Source: an uncultured Bacteroidota bacterium
GTDB taxonomy: Bacteria; Bacteroidota; Bacteroidia; Chitinophagales; Chitinophagaceae
DNA: 35,473 bases
Assembly (NCBI GenBank): GCA_938008665.1
Contig: CALLKA010000101.1
Location: 1-35,473, forward strand
Reading direction: 5' to 3'
Position 1 is the first letter of the stretch. Every line of letters starts with the position of its first letter. Both the position numbers and the translations under genes were made by a program. Under the pieces are notes generated by a model, which saw only the letters and a list, made by a program, of their open reading frames with translations, had not been told where the DNA came from and ran no database searches. Shown here in pieces: positions 7,547 through 15,314 of this stretch.

Positions 7547-8628
7547 TGCAACAAATTTTATCGGTTCAAGAATTATTTACCGGAGAACATTGGATTTCGG
7601 AGTGCGTTATCGTAATTGAAAACGGAAAAATAACGCATATAAAAAAAGAGGGGTATGATCATAAAAATTCAATACCGCTGGTAGTTCCCGCATTGATTGA
7701 TTTACAAATTTATGGTGCGGATGAAAAATTATTATCTGAGTTTCCAAACGCCGATACTATTCAAAAAATTTATAATTATTGTTTGGCCAGTGGTACCGCC
7801 TATTTTCAGCCAACCTTGGCAACCCAAAGTTGGGAGGTAATTTATAAATGTATTGATGCCGTTCGTGACTATAAAGCGAATGGTGGTAAGGGTTGCATTG
7901 GCTTACATATTGAGGGGCCTTGGATTAATCCGCTAAAAAAAGGGGCGCATGCAATGGAGCATATACATCAACCTACATTAAAAGAAGTACAGGATTTATT
8001 GGATTACGGAAAAGCGTTTATTAGTATGATTACGCTTGCGCCAGAAATGGTGGATGCATCTATTATTGATTTAATTGAAAATAATGGTATCGTAGTTTCA
8101 GCCGGTCATAGTGATGCTACCTATGAACAAGCAAACCAAGCGTTTAATAATAATATTTCAGTAGCAACTCATTTATATAATGCAATGAGCGCATTGCAAC
8201 ATCGTGCCCCGGGTATGGTAGGTGCAATTTTTAATCATAATAAAGTGGCTTGTAGTTTGGTTGCGGATGGTTATCATGTTGATTTCAACGCAATAAAAAT
8301 TGCAAAAAAAATTATGGGAGACCGCTTGTTTTGTATAACAGATGCTGTAACTGCAACAAATTCAGGAATATACCAACATCAAATAGCAGGAGATAAGTAT
8401 GAAAGTGCGGGTGTGTTAAGTGGTTCTTCTTTGACACAACTAAAATCGGTCAATAATTTAATTAACGAAGTAGGTATTGATTTAGGCGAGGCAGTAAGGA
8501 TGTGTAGCTTATATCCTGCAAAAGTGATGAAGCATGCAGAAATTACAGGAAAGATAAATGTAAATGAAAACGCCGACCTGCTTTGTTTAACTGCAGATCG
8601 ACGTATAATAAAATTGATTACTTGCTAG
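7546..8628 (+). CDS. nagA: N-acetylglucosamine-6-phosphate deacetylase
   Basis: A 360-residue amidohydrolase-fold enzyme that removes acetate from GlcNAc-6-phosphate in amino-sugar and cell-wall recycling. Metal and catalytic residues are visible: E123 in HIEGPWINP, H188 in AGHSD, H209 in THLYNAMS and the general base D266 in ITDAVTA. The first beta-strand has DLQIY where many amidohydrolases have HxH, as in single-metal NagA enzymes of the E. coli type. The start overlaps the preceding stop (TAATG), indicating translational coupling. It converges on thiL with only five bases between stops. Confidence 0.92.
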   Translation: MQQILSVQELFTGEHWISECVIVIENGKITHIKKEGYDHKNSIPLVVPALIDLQIYGADEKLLSEFPNADTIQKIYNYCLASGTAYFQPTLATQSWEVIYKCIDAVRDYKANGGKGCIGLHIEGPWINPLKKGAHAMEHIHQPTLKEVQDLLDYGKAFISMITLAPEMVDASIIDLIENNGIVVSAGHSDATYEQANQAFNNNISVATHLYNAMSALQHRAPGMVGAIFNHNKVACSLVADGYHVDFNAIKIAKKIMGDRLFCITDAVTATNSGIYQHQIAGDKYESAGVLSGSSLTQLKSVNNLINEVGIDLGEAVRMCSLYPAKVMKHAEITGKINVNENADLLCLTADRRIIKLITC

Positions 8629-8633
8629 TGTAA

Positions 8634-9674
8634 TTATGCTTTGTTGCCAAATGCATTCCAACCTTGTGCAGTAATATCAAACACATTTTTTCCCTTAGTA
8701 ATAATTTTAGTGCCCTCATCAGCATCACACATATAGCCAATCACGCTAATTTCTTCTTGCAAAGTAATTTTATCATAATCGGATTGTTTCATAGTAAATA
8801 ATAGTTCATAATCCTCGCCGCCGTTTAGTGCGCATACCGTTGGATCCAAGCCAAACTTAAACGCAGCAGCTTTGGTATCCTCATGAATAGGAATTTTCTC
8901 TTCATATATACGACAACCTAAATTGCTTTGTTTACACAAATGCAATACATCACTACTTAAGCCATCACTTACGTCCATCATCGCAGTAGGAAGTATTTCC
9001 TGTTGTTCAAGTATATCTAAAATATCTTTTCTTGCTTCTGGACGCAACAACCTTCCAACAATATAATCTTCGTTTTCTAATGTCGGTTGTACTTGTGGGT
9101 TTTCTAAAAATATTTGTTTCTCGCGTTCCATTAAAGTCAATCCCAAAAAAGCACCACCCAAATCACCCGATACACAAATTAAATCACCACTTTCAGCAGT
9201 GCTTCGTTTTACATATTTATCTGGGCTTACTTCACCAATCGCAGTTACAGAAATGATGAATCCTTTTTGAGAAGTACTCGTATCACCACCTATTAAATCA
9301 ACACCATATAATTCACAAGCGTGATGAACACCATCATAAAATTCATTTAGGGCTTCCAAGCTAAATCGATTGCTGAAAGCGATGCTCATCGTGATTTGCG
9401 TGGGTTGCGCATTCATTGCATAAATGTCACTTAAATTAACAATCACCGCTTTGTATCCTAAATGTTTTAAAGGCGTATACATTAAATCGAAGTGCACCCC
9501 TTCAATTAATAAATCGGTCGTTATTACAGTTTGTTTTCCAAAATGATCAATCACTGCTGCATCATCTCCAATGGATAACACAGTGGATACATTTTGAATT
9601 TCAAAATTTTCGGTTAGATGGTCTATCAAACCAAACTCACCTAGTTTTTCAATTTCTGTTCTTTCTGTTGACAT
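8634..9674 (-). CDS. thiL: Thiamine-monophosphate kinase
   Basis: A 346-residue ThiL of the PurM/AIR-synthase-related fold, which makes thiamine diphosphate from the monophosphate with ATP. Seen in order: SIGDDAAVID (metal and ATP site), TTDLLIEGVHFDL, the aspartate-rich LSDIYAMNAQP, GGDTSTSQ, MMDVSDGLSSDVLH and NGGEDYELLFTM. Length and all motifs are complete. It is the second gene after the SuhB-like gene (8-base gap). I looked upstream for a THI-element and saw none; the leader is too short to hold one. Confidence 0.94.
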   Translation of the reverse strand: MSTERTEIEKLGEFGLIDHLTENFEIQNVSTVLSIGDDAAVIDHFGKQTVITTDLLIEGVHFDLMYTPLKHLGYKAVIVNLSDIYAMNAQPTQITMSIAFSNRFSLEALNEFYDGVHHACELYGVDLIGGDTSTSQKGFIISVTAIGEVSPDKYVKRSTAESGDLICVSGDLGGAFLGLTLMEREKQIFLENPQVQPTLENEDYIVGRLLRPEARKDILDILEQQEILPTAMMDVSDGLSSDVLHLCKQSNLGCRIYEEKIPIHEDTKAAAFKFGLDPTVCALNGGEDYELLFTMKQSDYDKITLQEEISVIGYMCDADEGTKIITKGKNVFDITAQGWNAFGNKA

Positions 9675-9682
9675 AAAAAATA

Positions 9683-10459
9683 TTAAAGTGTTCCTCCATT
9701 AATAACTAACTGTAGTTGTTGGTGAATTTTTCCATTGGTAGCAATGATGCCTGGATTGTAGGGTGTATAAGGATTTCCTTGTAGATCCGTGACTTTTCCA
9801 CCTGCTTCTTCTACAATTAAAAATCCTGCCGCACTATCCCATGCTTGTAATTTGTGTTCATAGAAACCATCAAATCTACCTGCCGCTGTCCAACACAAAT
9901 CAAGTGCAGCACTTCCTAATCTACGAACTGGAATGGCCTTGCGAATTAATTTTTCAAAAATTTGTAAGGGTCCGTTAGCGGTATCTAAATATTGATATGG
10001 AAATCCAGTGACTAAGCAGCTTGTTAATAAATCAGACTTATCACTTACTTGAATTTTTTTATCATTCAAGGTTGCTCCTTGTCCGCGCTCTGCAATAAAC
10101 ATTTCATTCATAAAAGGATTATACACCGCGCCCAAAATCATTTGACCTTGGTGTTCCAGGCCAATACTTACACAACATATAGGAATACCATTTGCAAAAT
10201 TAATAGTGCCGTCAATGGGATCAATAATCCACTTATAATCAGAGTCTTGGGGTAGCGCGCCCGTTTCTTCACTTAATATAAAATGATCAGGGAAATTTTT
10301 TTGTATCACGCTAAAAATCGCTTTTTCAGATGCATGATCTGCTTCCGTTACCAAATCATTAATACTAGCTTTACTAGAAATGGTGAAGGATCCGTTAAAA
10401 AAGCGCCTAAGTTCCACTGCGCCTGCTTCGGTAGCTTGTAAAAGTGTATTTTTAAACAT
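9683..10459 (-). CDS. Inositol monophosphatase family protein (SuhB/CysQ-like)
   Basis: A 258-residue Mg-dependent phosphatase when started at the ATG at 10457-10459; a TTG two codons upstream is the only other start. Metal-site motifs are complete: E64 in LSEETG, D80 and D83 in DPIDGTINF, and D208 in QAWDSAAG. Substrates in the family include inositol monophosphates, 3'-phosphoadenosine 5'-phosphate and sugar phosphates; the sequence alone does not decide. It is the first gene of a two-gene unit with thiL. A perfect TAnnTTTG box lies only three bases above the ATG, suggesting a leaderless or nearly leaderless transcript. Confidence 0.88.
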   Translation of the reverse strand: MFKNTLLQATEAGAVELRRFFNGSFTISSKASINDLVTEADHASEKAIFSVIQKNFPDHFILSEETGALPQDSDYKWIIDPIDGTINFANGIPICCVSIGLEHQGQMILGAVYNPFMNEMFIAERGQGATLNDKKIQVSDKSDLLTSCLVTGFPYQYLDTANGPLQIFEKLIRKAIPVRRLGSAALDLCWTAAGRFDGFYEHKLQAWDSAAGFLIVEEAGGKVTDLQGNPYTPYNPGIIATNGKIHQQLQLVINGGTL

Positions 10460-10462
10460 ATG

Positions 10463-10470
10463 CAAAAGTA
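10463..10470 (-). promoter_or_regulatory. Candidate -7 box of the suhB-like/thiL unit
   Basis: The minus strand reads TACTTTTG, matching TAnnTTTG. It is three bases from the ATG at 10457-10459, so transcription would start at or next to the start codon. Confidence 0.35.
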
Positions 10471-10495
10471 GGGTCGTTTACTCGAATAACATTCC

Positions 10496-10503
10496 TATTT
10501 TTG
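10496..10503 (+). promoter_or_regulatory. Candidate -7 box of the GH3-family gene
   Basis: TATTTTTG on the plus strand matches the Bacteroidota consensus TAnnTTTG, 34 bases upstream of the GH3-family ATG. The -33 region is poor (TTTA), so support is moderate. Confidence 0.4.
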
Positions 10504-10537
10504 CGAATAATCTTTAAAATATAAAACGATTCTGTAG

Positions 10538-12058
10538 ATGCCAATTTTCGAGATTAATTTACCCAAAACGATTAGCAAAGCCTTGGGTATCCCCCAAAAA
10601 AGTCCAAAAAGGGCACAACTACGCGTATTAAAAAAATTATTACGTCGCGCGCGTTATACCGCCTTTGGCCAACAAAATAAATTTGAACAAATTTTATTAA
10701 GTAGGCATCCAGGAAAAGCCTTTCAACAAAATGTACCCACCTATAATTACAATAAAATTTATAAGGAATGGTGGTATCAAACCCTTGACGGAAAAGAGGA
10801 TATCTGTTGGCCAGGAAAAATTAAATATTTCGCATTAAGTAGCGGCACCAGCGAGTCGGCAAGTAAATATATCCCTATCACTAATGATTTGCTAAAGGGC
10901 AACAAGGTGATCATGATTAAACAATTACTTAGCTTATTAACGTATCAAGGAATTTCACTCAGCTCTATTGGAAGTGGAATGCTCACCCTTGGTGGTAGCA
11001 CCGATTTACAAAAGGGACCCGGTTATTATGCTGGAGACCTAAGTGGTATTACAGCTAAAAAATCACCTTTTTGGTTTCAGCCGTTTTATAAACCAGGTAA
11101 AAAAATTGCCAAAGAAAAAGATTGGAATAAAAAACTGGTTGATATTGTCGAAAAGGCACCCGACTGGGATATTGGTTTTTTAGCGGGTGTGCCTGCTTGG
11201 ATTCAAATGTGTCTTGAAATGGTCATCGAAAAATATAAGGTTCAAAATATACATGAGATTTGGCCCAACTTAACTTTTTTTGTTCACGGTGGTGTAAGCT
11301 TTGAACCTTATAAAGTAGGCTTTGAAAAATTATTGGGAAAGCCCATTACCTATGTTGAAACCTATTTAGCAAGTGAGGGTTTTTTAGCTTGGCAGGATAA
11401 GCAAAATGCAAAGGGTATGCGTCTTTCATACAATCAACATATCTTTTTTGAATTTGTACCTTTTGATGAAAATAATTTTGATGCGGATGGAGAAATGGTT
11501 GAAAATCCTGAAGCGCTAATGATACATGAAGTAGAGGAAGGTAAGGACTATGCATTATTAATTAGTACCAATGCAGGTGCATGGCGTTATTTAATTGGAG
11601 ATACGGTACGTTTTGTGGATAAAGAGAATGCTGAAATTATCATCACGGGAAGAACCAAGCATTTTTTAAGCATTGTTGGCGAACACTTAAGTGTTGACAA
11701 TATGAATAAAGCAATTCATTTAGTGAGTGAAGAATTCAACTTATCCATTCCAGAATATGGCGTTCGTGGTGAAAATGTAGATTCCTTATTTGGACATCAT
11801 TGGTACGTAGCTTGTGATCAAGAAGTAGATGGGGTTGCTTTAGCGAAAGCAATTGATGAAAAGTTGATTGCACTTAACGACGATTATGCCATTGAGAGAA
11901 AAAGTGCATTAAAAAGAATACGCGTAACTGTTTTAAAAGAAAATGTATTTATGGATTTTATGCAAGCCAAAGGAAAGATAGGTGGACAACATAAATTTCC
12001 AAGGGTATTAAAGGGCGATATATTAAAAGATTGGGAAATTTTTATACAAAATAAATAA
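10538..12058 (+). CDS. GH3 auxin-responsive promoter family protein (acyl-adenylate/amide synthetase fold)
   Basis: A 506-residue cytosolic protein of the GH3 branch of acyl-adenylating enzymes. The ATP-binding SSGTSESASKYIP (near residue 105), the central TYVETYLASEGF, GAWRYLIGDTVRF and the hinge ITGRTKHFLSIVGEHLS are all present. Plant GH3 enzymes conjugate amino acids to jasmonate, auxin or benzoates through an acyl-AMP; bacterial members, frequent in Bacteroidota, have no settled role. The gene ends one base before the start of a LysE-type exporter, so the two are almost certainly co-transcribed and may share a substrate. The N-terminal RAQLRVLKKLLRRARYTAFG is basic but not a signal peptide. 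Confidence 0.88.
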   Translation: MPIFEINLPKTISKALGIPQKSPKRAQLRVLKKLLRRARYTAFGQQNKFEQILLSRHPGKAFQQNVPTYNYNKIYKEWWYQTLDGKEDICWPGKIKYFALSSGTSESASKYIPITNDLLKGNKVIMIKQLLSLLTYQGISLSSIGSGMLTLGGSTDLQKGPGYYAGDLSGITAKKSPFWFQPFYKPGKKIAKEKDWNKKLVDIVEKAPDWDIGFLAGVPAWIQMCLEMVIEKYKVQNIHEIWPNLTFFVHGGVSFEPYKVGFEKLLGKPITYVETYLASEGFLAWQDKQNAKGMRLSYNQHIFFEFVPFDENNFDADGEMVENPEALMIHEVEEGKDYALLISTNAGAWRYLIGDTVRFVDKENAEIIITGRTKHFLSIVGEHLSVDNMNKAIHLVSEEFNLSIPEYGVRGENVDSLFGHHWYVACDQEVDGVALAKAIDEKLIALNDDYAIERKSALKRIRVTVLKENVFMDFMQAKGKIGGQHKFPRVLKGDILKDWEIFIQNK

Positions 12059-12059
12059 A

Positions 12060-12701
12060 ATGTTAGCTCCTATTATTAAGGGTTTGTTATTGGGGCTTAT
12101 ATTAAGTATCTCATTGGGTCCTGTCATTTTTGCTATACTAAAACAAAGTATTACTAATGGTCGGAAAGCGGGTTATCTTTTTGTTGCTGGGGTTTCCACA
12201 AGTGATATTGGTTTATTGCTTATTGCAAATATTTTCACAAGCATTTTTTTATTAGTATTAAATCATAAAGCTTTCATCGCCATGGCTGGTGCAGGATTTT
12301 TGTTGTTGTTGGGTTTATATACTTTGTTCTTTAAAAAGATAAAATTGGAGTCTGACGACAAAGGAGAAGAAAAAGTTTTTAGAAAAAGAGATTATTTCGG
12401 AATATACATATCAGGATTTTTAATGAATACCCTAAATCCAAGTGTGTTTATATTTTGGTTTGCCTGGACCGCCGCTATTGGAGCAAGTGCAGCTGAAACA
12501 AACAATCCTGTTCAATACAAGTTCGTCGTTTTTGCCACCTGCTTGATTTTTTTGCTTTTATCTGATTTAATTAAAGTGGCTTTGGCAAGTAGGTTGCGGC
12601 CAAGTTTAACGGAGAAGAACTTGATTTGGATAAATCGTATTTCAGCAATTATTATACTTGTATTTAGCGCAGCATTGTTTCTGGGAGCGTTAAAATATTA
12701 A
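12060..12701 (+). CDS. LysE/RhtB-type small-molecule (amino acid) exporter
   Basis: A 213-residue inner-membrane protein with about six hydrophobic helices. The N-terminal PIIKGLLLGLILSISLGPVIF, NGRKAGYLFVAGVSTSD and the later GFLMNTLNPSVFIFWFAW are the typical LysE-family signatures (glycine-rich first helix, NPK/NPS in helix 4). Family members export amino acids or derivatives. It begins one base after the GH3-family stop codon, which suggests export of an amino-acid conjugate or its precursor, an inference from position only. Confidence 0.85.
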   Translation: MLAPIIKGLLLGLILSISLGPVIFAILKQSITNGRKAGYLFVAGVSTSDIGLLLIANIFTSIFLLVLNHKAFIAMAGAGFLLLLGLYTLFFKKIKLESDDKGEEKVFRKRDYFGIYISGFLMNTLNPSVFIFWFAWTAAIGASAAETNNPVQYKFVVFATCLIFLLLSDLIKVALASRLRPSLTEKNLIWINRISAIIILVFSAALFLGALKY

Positions 12702-12764
12702 TAAATAGATTTTTGTTCGATTTAATTACTTTTTTAAACGGCTCCTTTATTGTAAATTGCTATT

Positions 12765-13319
12765 ATGAATAAAAAATCACTTCTTTTTTTAATCTGCATT
12801 GCTTGCTTTTCTGTCAACTTAAGTGCACAAAAGGGACGCCTGCTTTTACTTAAGGAAAGAGGGGTTACCATACGTTCCTTTTCGGTGGGTGATTATATTA
12901 ACTTTCAATTTAGTAATGATCAATGGTTAACTGGATATGTTTCTGCAATTAAGGAAGATACAATTCAAATAAATCAATTTGCATTACAAAGAGTGATGAC
13001 CATGTTTGGTACTTATGGTGAGGATACACTTAAATTAGGAAAAATGGTGCTCCATATCAATGAAATTAAAGCCTTTGCAAAAGATAGGGGGCATTATAAT
13101 AGCGTTGTCACCAATGGTGCTGCTTTACAAGTAGGTGGCGCTGGATATGTATTATTGAATGTCCTTAACAGCTTAATTAATAATGATCCTATTTTAGAAC
13201 AAAAAAATATTCCAAAACTAATTGGTGGTGCAGTAGCAGTAGTTGCTGGGAGATTATTGCGAAAAGCAAATCCAAATTACCGACCTATTGGAAAAAGATT
13301 TAGTTTGGAAATACTTTAA
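12765..13319 (+). CDS. Exported protein of unknown function
   Basis: 184 residues with a clear signal peptide (KKSLLFLICIACFSVNLSAQ, cleavage after the LSA-Q region). The mature part is beta-rich (LLLLKERGVTIRSFSVGDYI, WLTGYVSAIKEDTIQINQF) and carries a C-terminal hydrophobic glycine-rich segment (GGAGYVLLNVL, IGGAVAVVAGRLLRKANPNY) that may be a membrane segment. I do not recognise a named domain. The GDYINFQFSNDQWLTGYVSAI region resembles small beta-barrel ligand or RNA-fold repeats only loosely. It precedes mtgA by nine bases and is likely co-transcribed, which may hint at an envelope role. Confidence 0.75.
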   Translation: MNKKSLLFLICIACFSVNLSAQKGRLLLLKERGVTIRSFSVGDYINFQFSNDQWLTGYVSAIKEDTIQINQFALQRVMTMFGTYGEDTLKLGKMVLHINEIKAFAKDRGHYNSVVTNGAALQVGGAGYVLLNVLNSLINNDPILEQKNIPKLIGGAVAVVAGRLLRKANPNYRPIGKRFSLEIL

Positions 13320-13328
13320 TAGCTGCTT

Positions 13329-14021
13329 GTGTTTAAAAAAATTTACAGATTTTTTATCTATTTATTTATTAGCTCCCTTATTTATGTAATTATCATAAAA
13401 TTGGTGGAGCCGCCTATTACAATTACGCAATTAACAAATGCATTTGGGTTAGGTTTGAAAAGAGATTATGTTTCCTGGAATGAAATGTCCTATAATATTA
13501 AACTAGCAGCCCTTGCTAGTGAGGACCAATCATTTACAGACCATAGTGGTTTTGATTGGGATGCAATTGAAAAAAGTTTACGACCAAAAAAGAAAAAGAA
13601 AAAATCAAAAATTCCGATAGGTGGGGGTGCTAGTACGATTACACAACAAACTGCAAAAAATGTTTTTTTATGGCAGGGTGGTAGATATGATAAGTACATT
13701 AGAAAAATACCGGAAGTATATTTTACATTTTTAATAGAGTGGGTCTGGGGTAAAAAAAGAATTTTGGAAGTGTATTTAAATGTAATTGAAACGGGGCCGG
13801 GTTGTTTTGGCGTAGAAGCTGCAGCACAACATTACTTTCATAAGTCAGCAAAAAAATTAAGCAGAGCTGAGGCTGCAATGATTGTTGCTGGTTTTCCGAA
13901 TCCAAAAAAGTTTACTGCAAGACCAATGACAAGAAGAGTGTCATGGCGTTATCCTCAAATTTTAAGAGAGATGAATAATATTGAAGGCGATGAAGATGTA
14001 CGTGCGCTTTTAAAAAATTAG
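13329..14021 (+). CDS. mtgA: Monofunctional peptidoglycan glycosyltransferase
   Basis: A 230-residue GT51 enzyme with a GTG start (GTGTTTAAAAAA), one N-terminal membrane helix (about residues 8-24) and a periplasmic transferase domain that polymerises lipid II into glycan strands. Visible motifs are the catalytic E65 in ASEDQSF, GGGASTITQQTAKN (98-111), KKRILEVYLNVIETGPGCFG with the second glutamate E147, and EAAAQHYFHKSAKKLSRAEAA. No transpeptidase domain follows. A lysine run K87-K92 sits between the first two motifs. It ends ten bases from the convergent kinase gene. Confidence 0.93.
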   Translation: MFKKIYRFFIYLFISSLIYVIIIKLVEPPITITQLTNAFGLGLKRDYVSWNEMSYNIKLAALASEDQSFTDHSGFDWDAIEKSLRPKKKKKKSKIPIGGGASTITQQTAKNVFLWQGGRYDKYIRKIPEVYFTFLIEWVWGKKRILEVYLNVIETGPGCFGVEAAAQHYFHKSAKKLSRAEAAMIVAGFPNPKKFTARPMTRRVSWRYPQILREMNNIEGDEDVRALLKN

Positions 14022-14031
14022 CTTGCGTTTA

Positions 14032-14574
14032 CTATTTTAAATTTTTATCTATTAGCTTTATTGCGTTCTTAGTCCTTACGTCTCCCATCCCGGTTACAAT
14101 ACCCCAAGGTGTGTTTTGATTAATTAATAGATCCCTATAAATTTGGAATAATTCTTGTCTTGGTTTGTTATCGGGATATTCGCGCATTTCATCTGCGGTC
14201 CATGGCAGGTCTATATCGCACAATAAGTAATAATCATAGCTACGCGCATTTATTTGTTCTAAAATAAAAGTAGGACAGTTATCAAACACATATTCACACC
14301 AAACCTTCATAACATACATATCAGTGTCAATAACTAACATGTTTTTTTTATTTTCTATCGCTTGTTGTGTAAAGTTGTCCTCTAATGTTAATTGCCCCTT
14401 GGCAATTGTTAATAAATCAGTGTAATTATATTTTACACCGTTTTCAGACAAAAATTGTCGCGCATATTCAGGACAGTTCAATGTATTGTAATGATTTGCC
14501 AACTGTTCACAAAGTGTTGATTTCCCTGTTGATTCGGGACCCAATACTACAATTTTTTTTAAAGCGTTGTTCAT
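14032..14574 (-). CDS. NadR-like ribosylnicotinamide kinase / P-loop ATPase
   Basis: 180 residues with a Walker A loop GPESTGKST (12-20), then PEYARQFL, LVIDTDMYVMKVW (Walker B region) and LLCDIDLPWTADEMREYP. This combination matches the C-terminal kinase domain of NadR, which phosphorylates nicotinamide riboside to NMN with ATP. The N-terminal helix-turn-helix and nucleotidyltransferase domains of full-length NadR are absent, as in many Bacteroidota. It lies 27 bases downstream of pnuC, the matching vitamin transporter, which strongly supports nicotinamide riboside salvage. Confidence 0.87.
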   Translation of the reverse strand: MNNALKKIVVLGPESTGKSTLCEQLANHYNTLNCPEYARQFLSENGVKYNYTDLLTIAKGQLTLEDNFTQQAIENKKNMLVIDTDMYVMKVWCEYVFDNCPTFILEQINARSYDYYLLCDIDLPWTADEMREYPDNKPRQELFQIYRDLLINQNTPWGIVTGMGDVRTKNAIKLIDKNLK

Positions 14575-14601
14575 TGCTTAAATGCGTTTAATATAATAAG
14601 A

Positions 14602-15240
14602 TTACAGTGCTGCGTTATTAGCATTATTTTTTGCTTTGTCATTCCATGATTTTAAACCAGCAACGGCAAGGACTAGTAATATTAAAAACTGAACACTGGT
14701 AAACGTATATCCTTTTATAAAGTATAATGGTATTGATGCAATGTTGGTGATGATCCACCAAATCCAGCTCTCTACTTTTTTCCTTGCCATTAGCCACATA
14801 CCCGTATAGGCTGCAGCACTCGCAAGTGCATCTGCCCATGGAATGGCTTCTGGTGCGAAATCCTTTTTTAAGTAGGTGAGTGAAAAATAAAGCGAAAAAT
14901 AAAAGGCTAAGAAAAATTGGATTTGATGAAACCAATCGCGCATATTGCTTTTGGTAATTTGTAATATGATGTTGTGTTTATTTGGGTCTACTCTTGTCCA
15001 CAAATACCAACCCCACAAACTCATAAGTGTATAATATAAATTAACACTAGCCTCACCTAATAAATGTCCTTTAAAACTAAGGTAGATATAGATGGTGGTG
15101 TTGATTAAGCCAACCGGATACACTAAAATACTTTCCTTTCTGCTATACCATACAGAGGCAATTCCAGCAATAACCGCGATTAATTCTAACCAAGTTGTTT
15201 GCAGTAGGCCATTATATATAGATTCAAATAAAGAGATCAT
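14602..15240 (-). CDS. pnuC: Nicotinamide riboside transporter PnuC
   Basis: 212 residues from the ATG at 15238-15240 (MISLFESIYNGLL); the frame extends 13 codons upstream into AT-rich DNA without family similarity. Seven hydrophobic helices are visible. The PnuC hallmarks LIAVIAGIASVWYSRKESIL, VYPVGLINTTIYIYL and the tryptophan motif LMSLWGWYLWTR are clear. The protein is a facilitator whose substrate is trapped by phosphorylation; the downstream NadR-like kinase fits nicotinamide riboside. The alternative PnuT (thiamine) assignment is less likely because no thiamine gene or THI-element is adjacent. Confidence 0.88.
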   Translation of the reverse strand: MISLFESIYNGLLQTTWLELIAVIAGIASVWYSRKESILVYPVGLINTTIYIYLSFKGHLLGEASVNLYYTLMSLWGWYLWTRVDPNKHNIILQITKSNMRDWFHQIQFFLAFYFSLYFSLTYLKKDFAPEAIPWADALASAAAYTGMWLMARKKVESWIWWIITNIASIPLYFIKGYTFTSVQFLILLVLAVAGLKSWNDKAKNNANNAAL

Positions 15241-15314
15241 AGTCGTTGTAAAATTAAAGCATTTTAGGCCGGTATTCATTATTTAGTGGTGGATAACACT
15301 ATTAATGATGCGCA

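Noticed and set aside
8634..15240. Thiamine (TPP) riboswitch near thiL or pnuC
   Set aside because: The leaders of both units are too short or lack the conserved CUGAGA and related THI-box words on the relevant strand.
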